Of a stretch of 64,000 nt of DNA, positions 49,241-59,139 are shown piece by piece. The number at the start of each line of letters is the position of its first letter. The stretch's first letter is position 1. The notes below the pieces were generated by a model that was not told the DNA's origin, searched no databases, and was given only the letters and a program-made list of their open reading frames with translations. Source of the DNA: Whalleya microplaca (taxonomy: Eukaryota > Ascomycota > Sordariomycetes > Xylariales > Xylariaceae); assembly GCA_022497155.1 (NCBI GenBank), contig MU385732.1:1-64000 (forward strand). Direction: 5' to 3'. Made by a program: the position numbers and the translations under genes.

Positions 49241-49540
49241 ATATATTATTAAAAGTGGGGTATTATTTAAATAACTGTTCTCTTAAATGCGCCGTCCCTT
49301 ATAAGTAATATTACACCAGGGAGCTAGTTAGTGGGGTAGCTAGCCACCAGTCCTAGCCTCGTCACAGCTATGACACCCCTCACTAAAGCGCAACCCCCCC
49401 CCCACTGTCTATGCCTAGGTAATCTGTATAGCAAAACAGCAAAACACAATTTAGTAGCAAATACATCGACTCGCCCAGCATCCCTCCCTCCACCTCCTTA
49501 CCTCTTTAATTCTCGAGATCTCTTGCTTTTCTAATCCGCA
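49241..49540 (+). promoter_or_regulatory. Upstream region of prefoldin 5 and chromatin-border candidate
   Basis: The change from RIP-mutated to ordinary DNA falls in the first part of this segment. It includes a run of ten C at 49,394-49,403 and a pyrimidine-rich stretch (CCCTCCCTCCACCTCC, about 49,482-49,497) shortly before the start codon, a usual fungal promoter feature. The whole promoter of an essential-type gene therefore fits in about 300 bases next to a presumed heterochromatin block. Confidence 0.5.
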
Positions 49541-50247
49541 ATGGCTAGCGGGAACAACGAGACCGGTATGATTTCCGTATACACTAGAAACCGAGATGAA
49601 TCCACTGACTGTTTGGCAGTCAATCTCGATAGCCTGAGCGTCCAGCAGCTGGGCCAGGTCAAGAAGCAATTGGACGACGAACTCGAACACCTCACATCCT
49701 CCTTCACCCAGCTGCATGCCGCGCAGTCCAGGTTCCGGGACTGCTTGCGCTGTGTCCAAGGCGACAAGTCGTCTGCTCTTCAGGGTGCGTACGCCGCCAG
49801 GCCTTCGTTGCTCGATGGGAAGAAAGCCCGCGTCTGATATGCGACAACACAGAAAACAAATCCGTTCTAGTCCCCCTTACGAACTCCCTCTACGTCCGCG
49901 GGAATCTGTCCAACGCCTCCCACGTTATCGTTGACGTCGGTACTGGTTTCTACGTGGAAAAGGTACGAAGCCCACTGGCATCTACCGTGCGGATACTAAC
50001 AGTCATGGCTAGGGTATCAAGTCGGCTGCGATATTTTACGAAGGCAAGGTAGGGGAGGTTGGAGGCAGCATCAAGGATCTCGAAGCAATTGTGCAAACCA
50101 AGACAAACAATGTTCGTGTTGTCGAGGAAGGTAACCAGAACCCGTCTGTGCCATGCAGCTCCTGCAACCGACAGCTAATACGAATATGGCCCTCTAGTTT
50201 TGAGACAGAAAATGGCCTCCGCGCCTCAGCAAGCACCGCCGTCGTAG
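49541..50247 (+). CDS. GIM5: Prefoldin subunit 5 (alpha-type)
   Basis: Subunit of the cytosolic prefoldin hexamer, which holds nascent actin and tubulin and passes them to the CCT chaperonin. Exons 49,541-49,784, 49,853-49,962, 50,013-50,130 and 50,198-50,247 give 173 residues in frame, with GT-AG introns and a CTAAC branch site in intron 2. An N-terminal helix ([20 protein letters not shown], about residues 30-49) and a C-terminal helix ([16 protein letters not shown]) flank a beta region with [15 protein letters not shown] and [13 protein letters not shown], the most typical phrases of this subunit. Length fits the family (about 150-170). The start is the first ATG and gives the expected N-terminus. 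The gene ends 230 bp from the convergent neighbour. Confidence 0.93.
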
Positions 50248-50477
50248 AATGTAATGTAGGGAGCAATGACAGTGAGTCAAATTCAGAAGTTCTCTACGGA
50301 TGCCTATACTGAATCTACCGCTCACGAGCCAAGACGACTCGTATGACATGCCCTCGTAGCGCAAAACTCACCTCACGAGGTCGTAAATCAAAGCAGAATT
50401 CCACCTAGTTCGCTCTATTGGGAGATGCGCTGTAGAGCTGTAGAGCACGCTGTCTGCCAATCCACAGGCCGCCACCC
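50248..50477. other. Convergent intergenic region
   Basis: 230 bp between the stop codons of two converging genes. No canonical AATAAA was seen; short open frames here are antisense or out-of-frame shadows. Confidence 0.5.
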
Positions 50478-52384
50478 TTAGAAAAGAGGCTCGAGGACGT
50501 CACGGACATCCCTGATCACTTGCAGGAAGTTGGCCACCCTCGCCATGCCATCATGCGGTGCCTCTCCTGCGTCGCATAGTAGATGTTGGAGCTCATCGCC
50601 CCATATGTTCGCGGCAACTCGGCCTTCTTTGTCCCAGTCTTCTCCGCAGATACTGATCCCTACGTCGATTCCCGGCCTCCTCAGGTCTATCATTGCGGCA
50701 ATGCTAGGCCATCGGCGGTTGATGGCGACTAGCACGACGTAGGATGTATGCTTCCACCTGAGCCGGTATACAGTCTTGATGGCTACGCTTGTGAAACCCG
50801 CCGCAATCGAATTCTGGGTAGGGAGTAGGACGCGGGGGTATGTACCGAGACCTTCAGCATCCTCGGGCTCTTTGTCCAGTATGCGGGTCCTGGCTGAAGT
50901 CAGATACTGTACTATAATTGGATACTTTCTTGCTCCTTTCTGTTGATCGGTGCTCTCGAAATTCCAGTCAAGTTTTCTAGAGAAGGTTAGATCATATAGC
51001 TTATCGGTGCCAATGGTACACTTACTTCCCAACGCTCAGATTCAAGATATCAAGCTCAGCAAAGGCCGGGTCTTTCTCGGATACTGTGACGCTCTGTATG
51101 AAACTAGTTCTGCCTTTTTGAGTCTCCGTCACATTGAGAGGTGCCTCAAACTTGGCACGCAGAGAATCCGCTTGGAGAAAATATTCCGGCAAGACCTGTG
51201 CTGCGGACTGCATCCGGTTGTCAGTGGGTTGAAAAGGACTGTTGCTATCGTCGCTTCTGACAAAGTCCATCAATTTTCTGGCTAACGCCTCATTACCCAT
51301 CCTACCCAAAGGTCAGTGGCCCCTCGTCAATTTCAATTGGAAGCACTCAGAATGCAGCACTTACACAGTTTCCAACCGTCCAGAGGCCCGGGGATTCTTC
51401 ACCATAGTGTGGAAAGCATTGTAGTCGTATACATCATTGCCTTGTTGGTAAGTCTGTAGCATAACGAATCCCAGATTGACCCTTAAGGCGAGTGATAGCG
51501 AAAGGCGGCCGGCTTTCTTCAACGCCCTGTATAGGATCCCGTCGAGGCTTGTCTTGTACTCTTCGAAACTGTCATGGCGCTCTAGGGAGGTGGTGCCATC
51601 CACACACGGGTTCAGCTGTGGTTCCAACCGTGGCCGTGCTTCTCTGGAGCTGCGCATGATATCAAGCACAATGTGGAAACTAGTGTGCGCTTTCGGGGGC
51701 GGCTCTTGGAAAATCCCAGCTCCTTCTGTCGGCTGGTCAGAGATCAATTCTTCGGCCAGATCACCAGCTGCTTTGACCAGCTCTGCAGTGTCCTTCGCCG
51801 GCGCGGCAATGTGCAGATATGACTGATCACCAGTTTTTCGGAGCTCAATAGTATGGGTGCTATTCGCCCGGCTCAACTCTTTATACACAGCTTCAATGAC
51901 ACCTAAAGCTAGATCCGGCTTATGAGAGATGATGAAATTGGCCTGCAAGGAGAAGGAAAAAAGGGGGTGATATTAGCTAATATGATCTTGGAAGTTCGTT
52001 GTCGGATACGTACCTTGACATGGCGACAAGCGCGGGCTTTTGCACGCGTGCCTATAGTCGAGTGTCGTGTACGAGCACAGTGAGATGAAGCGGGATAGGT
52101 CAACGGACCCGGCTCTTGGTGCTTCTCACGAAGGCCATCGAAGACAGTGGTTGCAGTACGTGAACTATAGGCACCGGCCTCCAGAATAGGACAGTTTTGA
52201 AGATCGCCCTCATTGTCAAGCTCAGTGAGAAGATCTGTCAACGTTGTATCAGGGAAGTGATGGTGACCTTCATCGGGCCGTGAAGGCTCTCTGCTTCAGA
52301 GGTTCATGCGTCAGTCTAGACTGGCATCATGGCACCGGTGAGCTGATTAAAAGCGACTTACAAATCGATCAACAACTCTTCCAT
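50478..52384 (-). CDS. Fungal protein of unknown function, possibly DUF7905-type
   Basis: Five exons: 52,384-52,362, 52,290-52,014, 51,942-51,365, 51,301-51,026 and 50,976-50,478, coding for 550 residues with GTAAGT or GTACGT donors. It is predicted to be soluble, with no signal peptide, membrane segment or catalytic motif. The central phrase SLALRVNLGFVMLQTY, then a Y-x-Y element and HTMVKNPRASGRLET, resembles the fungal domain I know as DUF7905, but this is from memory and only moderately sure. Exon 2 ends with an Arg/His/Cys-rich stretch. A 57-base piece inside it (starting GTCCGT, ending CTATAG) could be an extra in-frame intron, in which case residues of the form PLTYPASS... would be absent. 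The first exon, 23 bases, is small but phase-consistent. Confidence 0.75.
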
Positions 52385-53213
52385 TGTGGTTTCTTATGTT
52401 AGAAGATGAATGAACCCTGGGGGAGGAGAGCAGGAGAGGAGGAAAGGAGGAATAGAAGGGAGGGAAAGCACTGAACAGTGAACGGTGAAGAGCGAAGAGA
52501 GGATGGGGAAGAGGGAGGAGAGAGAAAGATATCCGAGCGCAGGCTTTATATGTGTAGATGGTGGTGGCCAGGACAAGTGAGAAATGAAACCATTGTTTGC
52601 TCCTGCGTCGCTACTGTGGGCACAGGCACAATACCTTAGGTAGGGAAACGTATCCAGGAAGCACCTTTATAATCTAGGTTCTCGAGGAAGGCGGTTAATC
52701 ATCTTAGTGCAGCCTCTGTGGTCAAGTATGTGCAGGACTGGTAGCTTAAGGACTCATCAGGCAATCACTGATACTGGAGCAGAGCAAATGCCAATACTGC
52801 AAGTGCGCGAAAGGGCATAGATAAAGTATGTCCAAGTGGGCAACTGCTTCAATACTGTATATACATATAAGTGTAGAATGGCCAAGCTTTTCGAAGCTTC
52901 CAAAAGAAATGAAATATATACACATTAAAATATAAAGTATACCTATTAAATGAAATAGCTCGTGATGTTAAGGTGATATATATACAGTATATATATATAT
53001 ATATATAGTGCATGCATCAATATTATGGATATGGTTTATGAGTATGACATAAAAGTTATACCGACTTATTCAGTAGGTCATGTGATTTCGCGTATATCAA
53101 TTTAGATATAAACGCGGTCCCAGTCGCGCTTTTTGAATACAACTTCAATTATACCTGCACTAAGGCTACGTATTCTATGATTGATTTTTACTCCCGCCAA
53201 CATTAACTCCGCA
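52385..53213. promoter_or_regulatory. Divergent promoter region with purine tract and TA microsatellite
   Basis: 829 bp between the starts of two divergent genes. Next to the minus-strand gene (about 52,419-52,535) the plus strand is almost pure purine (GGAGGAGAGCAGGAGAGG and more), so the sense strand of that gene has a long CT-rich leader, common in strong fungal promoters. At about 52,975-53,008 there is a TA dinucleotide repeat. The ORC1 side (52,900-53,200) is AT-rich but not RIP-like. Confidence 0.55.
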
Positions 53214-55542
53214 ATGGTTCGCCGCCGCCGCCGCCCCTCTTCTGCCACTCCCCTTGGAGTTGCCAGAGATGACTCTGACGACGAACTTGGCATGGACGAC
53301 CACCCTTGGGAATGGATCTATCGTCCAACTCAACCCTCCACGTCCACATCCACGTCCACATCCAAGCGAACGAGGGATGTCCGCCATGACATTATCGGCG
53401 CTCGCATGGGCACCTTCGAATGCCATGTCGGTGATTGTCTTCTTTTGAAGGCTGAGGGCTCCAACGAGGCATGGGTCGCTATCGTCTGTGAATTCCTGGA
53501 AGAGGACCTAGATGGGGACAAGGCCGCCAACTTCTTGTGGTTCTCCACCGAGAAAGAGATCCGGAACAGTGACCGGAAAAGGACAGATTTCCTCCCGGTT
53601 TGTAGTCCAGCACGGCTTCTAACCTCTATACAACCAAGTACTGATAGCCTGACTCTAGAACGAGCTGTACATCACACCCACCTCCGACGTTAACCCTCTT
53701 ATATCCATCAATGGCAAAGCTGCTGTCATGTCCCACCAAGAATTCCTTAGAAAGTACCCCAATGGCAGAGTGCCCCGTACCTCGTCCTTCTACAATAAGA
53801 CATTTGTTTGCAGAAGAGGGTGCAACACAAGAACTGCAACATATACAGATGAATTTGTTTGGGAGGACATATATACGGGAGAAGAAGGGGACACAACTGC
53901 ACTCCTGGAACTGATACAGAGGGGCACGAAGTCGACCAGAAAGCGGCGCAATCGCGACGATCCGTCTATGGATGTCGCTTATGACGACGCTCATCAAGGT
54001 CCGGATGAAGAGTATGCTTCTGACGACGTTGTACATCGGACAGTGGCCACGCCAAGAAAAAGACAAAAGACATCCAGGATTGTCACACCTTCCAACCGCA
54101 AGTAAGTGCATATTATCGGCATTCGGCTTCCCGTTCCGTTACTGACACATTTCAACAGGGTGGTGGTGAAAAAGACGCTGGAATTTACACCGCTCGGTAC
54201 CCGTACTCTTTCTCCAAGTCATCATCAGGCCTCCCCCTTCCAACTGGCGCGGGCTCAGCTACATGTTGCGTCCGTGCCCACCAGTCTACCGTGTAGGGAG
54301 TCTGAATTCTCTTTAGTCTACTCGCATCTCGAGGCTGCTATTACTGACGGCTCTGGGGCCTGCATTTACATCTCGGGGACACCGGGCACTGGAAAGACCG
54401 CTACCGTCCGAGAGGTAATATCGAGGCTGGACGAAGCAGTGCGATCTGATGAGCTCGACGACTTCATATTTGTCGAGATCAACGGTATGAAGATAACCGA
54501 CCCGCATCAGTCGTATTCTCTACTCTGGGAGGCTCTGAGAGGACAAAGGGTAAGCCCGAGCCAGGCTCTAGATCTCTTGGAGCGGGAATTTAACAATCCG
54601 AGTCCCCGTCGAGTCCCCTGCGTGGTCTTGATGGACGAGCTCGACCAACTCGTCACCAAGAACCAGAGCGTCATGTACAACTTCTTCAACTGGCCTGGTC
54701 TGCGGCACTCCCGGCTTATTGTGCTGGCGGTGGCAAACACCATGGACCTCCCTGAGAGGACGCTCAGCAACAAGATTAGCAGCCGTCTGGGACTCACGCG
54801 CATCACCTTCCCGGGCTACAACCACGAGCAACTCATGAAGATTATCCAGTCGCGGCTCGAGGGAGTGCCCGGCAACATCGTCGAGCCCGACGCGGTTCAA
54901 TTTGCCAGCCGCAAAGTGGCCGCGGTGAGCGGCGACGCGCGCCGGGCTCTCGACATCTGCCGGCGAGCGGTGGAACTGGCTGAAGCCGACGTCCGGATCC
55001 CAGGGCCCGACCCGTCGACCCCAACCAAAAAGGGGAAGGCGAGGAACGGCGAATCGGGAGCAGTCAAAACCTCCAAGGGCAAGGTCACGATCGCGACGGT
55101 GAAGCGGGCTATCAACGAGGCGACGACCAGCCCCCTGCAGCTGTATCTGCGCGCCCTCCCGTTTGCTTCTAAACTCGTCCTCACCTCGCTGCTCGTCAGG
55201 AACGAGAGGACGGGTTTACCGGATAGCACTTACGGTGATGTGATGGAGGAGATGAATCGGGCGTTGGTGCTGGATGCCGGCAGTCGCCGGGTTGGTTTGC
55301 TAAAGGGAACGGAAAATGGAGGCTCGCGGGCCGATTCATCTACACGGAAGCGGGATACGAAGTCGGCTAGGATAGCGGGGATCAGTACCGCAGCAGTCGA
55401 CTTGACTGGCGCGGGAATTATCATACTAGAGGGCCAGCGAGCAGCGCGGCCAAGTAAGATACGGCTTGCCGTTGGCGACGAAGAAATTAAGCTCGCATTC
55501 CGCGACGACCCCGAGATCAGGGCTTTGGGTATAGCATTCTAG
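53214..55542 (+). CDS. ORC1: Origin recognition complex subunit 1
   Basis: Largest ORC subunit, which binds replication origins in the nucleus and loads MCM with CDC6. Exons 53,214-53,597, 53,659-54,101 and 54,159-55,542 give 736 residues. A BAH domain occupies about 72-200 (VGDCLLLKAEGSNEAWVAIV through the C-R-R-G-C-N pair and TDEFVWEDIY), which in this family binds nucleosomes. A basic linker (about 210-275) includes KRRNRDD and TPRKRQK. The AAA+ domain has Walker A GTPGTGKT (349-356), Walker B VVLMDELD (431-438), sensor-1 asparagine in LAVANTMD and an arginine-rich SNKISSRLGLTR. A winged-helix C-terminus follows. An S-T dipeptide run (42-50) comes from a 12-base DNA repeat. A second Lys/Gly-rich linker lies at about 572-595. 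Confidence 0.95.
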
Positions 55543-55560
55543 TGTACAAATTCAAAGTAA

Positions 55561-55566
55561 AATAAA
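55561..55566 (+). terminator. AATAAA polyadenylation signal of ORC1
   Basis: AATAAA starts 19 bases after the ORC1 stop codon, a plausible though close poly(A) signal. The two convergent stops are only 180 bp apart, so the 3' ends may overlap. Confidence 0.45.
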
Positions 55567-55722
55567 CCCGTCTAAGATTTTTACAATGCCGTGCTGTACC
55601 TTTTGGGTATATCATCATTACACATTCTCGCAAGACCGCGAGTTTCCTCCTGCCGACCCCTGATGTGCTCTTCACGACCTCTGCTTCCCTAACACTCTCC
55701 GCTTTGTACGCATTATATAGTT

Positions 55723-57334
55723 TCAATGAGCTTGTCTCCCCAAGCTTGGTTTCCAGTCGAGCGGATGAGTTTCTGGTGTCGCCTTCTCGTCCTGTTTCCA
55801 GACCTTGATCGTTTTATCCGCCTCGCCAACGATCAAACGTAGGCCCGTGCGGTCAAAAGTCGAGCTCATGATACCGGCCTCAGCGTCCAAGGAACCCGGC
55901 TGGGCGATAGAATCCAGGGCCTGAAATCGATGTCCCGACTTCCAGTCCCAGAAACTCATGGACCCGTTGTCTCCTCCGGAGAAGAGGACGTCCTCGTTGA
56001 CGGCGAGAGAGTTGATGATGGCGTTGTGGCCGTCAAAGTTCCCCATGAACGCGCCCTCGGGACATTTCCACTGCTTGATACTACCAGTGCTTCCTGTCGC
56101 GAAGGTGAATTCGGTGGGGTGAAGAGCGAGGGCCCGGACGCCTTTCTTATGATGGGTGAGAACGCCCATCGTCTTGCCGGCCGCCAAATCCCATAGCCTC
56201 ACGGTGGAGTCTAGGGATGCACTGATGACTTGAGGGTCCGACTCTTGACATTTGACGTCAGCGACTGTTCCCCGGTGGCCGGACAGGACGTGGATATTGC
56301 TGCGTGTCCGCATGTCCCAAACTCTGGCCACGCCGTCTCTTCCGCCTGTGACAAGTACATCTAATGTCGGGTGTAGCGCCAGCGTATAGACGCCGCTCAA
56401 ATGTCCGTGATAATGTCGAATGACCTTATTCGTCTCCAGATCCCAACACTTGACCCTGCGACGATCTGAATTAGTAATTGCCCATCATAGAACAGGCGAG
56501 CCCGTTGTAAGGATTGAGAACGCGTAAACATGGCCTACTAAGGAATCGGTGTGTAGATCGGAACAGAAAGGATACTACTTACATCTTATCTTCTCCGCAA
56601 CTAAATAGGTACGGATGCCGAGGAGACACTGCGAGGCCGCGCACGGTACTTACTACCTGGGAGTTAGCATACGCTCATACATAGACGAGGAGACGTGATA
56701 GGATGAGAGTTCGGTACGTACTGTGACCAGTCAAAGTGACCCTTAAACTCCCCGTAGCTAAGTCCCATATCTTGATAGTTCGGTCCCCAGCACCGCTGGC
56801 AAACCATTGGTTGTGTGGCTCAACGGCAAGACTTCGAACCCATCCTAGATGACCGGAAATGACCCTCATGAGCTTCCACGGCGGATGCCATTCTGGTTTG
56901 ATTTGATGCGTGGCCTGAGCCCTCGCAGCGCTCAAGGCCTGGGACGCGGTATTGTCGGATCGTTGGTGCGAGGTGGTAGGTGGTTTGGGTGTGTGGACGA
57001 GGGCGGTCGATTTGTTCGACTTGTCGGCGATGCCTTCAATCAACTTCTGCGGCGCTGTAGACTCGGGCGCGGTAGGCTCGTTGGCAGCCGGCCTCTTCCC
57101 CTTCTTCCTGGCGCTCACAGCACTCGCCTGCTTTTTGGCGAGAGCGGGTGGTAGCTCGCCGAGACTTTGGTATTCGGCATGGAGGCGAATGGAAAGGGCA
57201 TCCTTCTCAAGTTGCGACTCGATCGGATCAGAGGTCAGCTTCAGCTTCTTTCGCGCTGGATCGGTGTAGAGAGATTTTGTCCGTTTGGCATTCTCTAGCA
57301 TTAGAGATTGGAGATCGGGCTGCACAACCTCCAT
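55723..57334 (-). CDS. PRP46: Pre-mRNA splicing factor PRP46/PLRG1, WD40 protein
   Basis: WD40 component of the NineTeen complex/spliceosome (PLRG1 in animals), nuclear. Exons 57,334-56,722, 56,652-56,583 and 56,455-55,723 give 471 residues. The N-terminal 150 residues are charged and low in complexity. The beta-propeller follows from about 157 ([15 protein letters not shown]) to the end, with seven repeats and WD-type dipeptides such as KIWD, KCWD, RVWD, RLWD and SFWD. Diagnostic phrases are [15 protein letters not shown] (restored only if intron 1 ends at GTAG before TAAGTACC), [33 protein letters not shown] and [10 protein letters not shown]. Start: the ATG giving MEVVQPDL; an upstream in-frame ATG at 57,424 would add 30 residues untypical of the family. 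Confidence 0.94.
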
Positions 57335-57818
57335 CTTGCCTGTGTGAATGGGGAAGACGTGTAAGAAATGATGAAATGATGTTTGGCGTTGGAAAAGGTG
57401 CAGATATCTATCTACCAGGTACATCTATTGAGACGCGCTAACATGGATGTATGCGTGTATCGAAGTCTGAATTATGGGGAACTCTGGATGGAGCTCGGGA
57501 TGATCATATGGAGGTACATACGTGCCTAGTAGAAGAATACCAAAATCCACTATATCCGTTATATGCCTTATACGGCATTGCTGAAAGTAGAGGCGCAAAC
57601 CTTCACACATCGCACACCCGTCAGACGCCCCTCTCTCTATACCTTTTGCCTTTCGGATCTAGTCACTGTTATTATCATTTGGCCGACTTGTCCTTCACTA
57701 GTTAACAAGTCAATAAGTCTACCCGCTCGCCTAGGTGGGGTCAAGGCTGTCATTCCCATACGCACTTTCTCTTATAGCTGTTTGAGACTCATCGACCATC
57801 TCACCACAGTCATACATC
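57335..57818. promoter_or_regulatory. Divergent promoter, PRP46 and NAS6
   Basis: 484 bp between the starts of two divergent genes. It contains CT-rich blocks on the plus strand toward NAS6 (for example CGCCCCTCTCTCTATACC at about 57,627) and a TATATCCGTTATATG stretch near 57,550. Short open frames on both strands lack coding character. Confidence 0.5.
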
Positions 57819-59027
57819 ATGGCATCCCAAGAGTCAAAATATGCCATACAGTATGCACTCACGAGTTCTATTATTACACTGTATCTGTCTGGTGAAACCC
57901 TTATAAGTAAATACTAACAACTATGGCTTGCGTATAGTGCCGCAGCTAGAGAAGGTAAAGGTACGGGACCCATTCCTATATAATCTTCCCTAGGTTTCCA
58001 TATTACTAACTTTTACAGCTACGATCGTTGAGTCATTATTAAGTGTAAGCTTATGAGGTGGTCCCGCCATATATACCTGGGCAGTGACTTAGATTTCGGG
58101 TAGGCGGACCCCAAGTTATCACGTCTCAAGGATGACGACGAACGCCTGGCCATACACTGGGCCGCATCCTCGAACCAGCATGCCATCGCCCTGAGACTGG
58201 CTCAGCAGAAGGACTTCGACCCGGACGTCGAGGTGAGCGCCATACTAGTAAGAAAATAGTTTGGGCCATTAACACCGTCAAGGATGGCAGCGGCTGGACC
58301 CCGTTGATGATTGCGGCTAGCGTGAAAGACGGTGAGGCAATCGTGGACCTGCTCCTCTCGAGAGGCGCGGATGTGAACCAGAAGAGTGAGACCTACTGCT
58401 CTTCTTGGATTCTGAACTGCTCAGAAACTGACCTCAGCAGACCATAATGGACAGGTGTGTTGGCGAGTCGTTCTAAGCCTAATCAAGCGTTGATGGTAGT
58501 GTATAGACGGCTCTCCATTTCGTGGCCTCCAAGAACAACTTAGAGGTAGCGCGCAAACTCCTAGAAAACCAGCCAGCGGCTTCCACCAGAGTTCGAGACA
58601 AGCGTGGCCAGTACCCGCTCCACCGAGCTGCCGCCATCGGTTCAGTACCCATGGTCAACTTGCTACTGAAAAACCGCAGTCCGTTGAACGCAACTGATAA
58701 TGCAGGTTACACGGCATTGCACCATGCTGTTGCCGAGGGACACGGTAAGTCCTTCGTCTGCTTGAAGCATTCAATGGGCCAGGCGAACAAGACGTTATTG
58801 ATAGACAATCATAGGAGACACAGCGGTAGCACTGCTTAAGGCTGGTGCTGAGATCGACAAGAAAGACTCTGACGGATGTTTGGCTTTGGACCTTGCGCCT
58901 GATAAGGAGGTTCGTAGATATACCTACCAAACGAGAATCGGCCTCCGACGAACAGCTGCTTACAATGGGTCTCTAGGTACGCAAGTATATTGCGCGGGAG
59001 GCGGAAAACGAGGGAATTGAGCTCTGA
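57819..59027 (+). CDS. NAS6: 26S proteasome assembly chaperone NAS6/gankyrin (PSMD10), ankyrin repeats
   Basis: Ankyrin-repeat chaperone that binds the Rpt3 C-terminus during assembly of the 19S particle. Nine exons: 57,819-57,850, 57,938-57,960, 58,019-58,044, 58,104-58,232, 58,283-58,385, 58,441-58,454, 58,507-58,744, 58,815-58,909 and 58,977-59,027; 711 bases, 236 residues. Phases are consistent throughout, and the translation gives ankyrin phrases at every junction: IHAAAREG, LAIHWAASSN, SGWTPLMIAA, HNGQTALHFVASKNN, KRGQYPLHRAAAIG, AGYTALHHAVAEGHGD and a final YIAREAENEGIEL. Exon 6 is only 14 bases. Donors GTTCGT (after exon 8) and GTGTGT are unusual but placed by protein similarity. Length matches gankyrin (about 226-240). 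Confidence 0.9.
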
Positions 59028-59139
59028 TCTGGCTGCACTTGTCTCGAGTCACTAAAAGGCGCATCGCGTATGCTTTCATTTGATTTTGCATTGTAGCCAG
59101 AAAAGCTTGAGATCAAGTTCCAGCTGACTGATCAACTCC
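59028..59139. other. Convergent intergenic region, very short
   Basis: 112 bp between the NAS6 and golgin stop codons, so the two transcripts very likely overlap at their 3' ends. Confidence 0.6.

Noticed and set aside
53626..54111. 161-codon antisense frame over ORC1 exon 2
   Set aside because: The sense strand encodes a clear BAH domain continuing into the basic linker; the antisense frame has no recognisable features.
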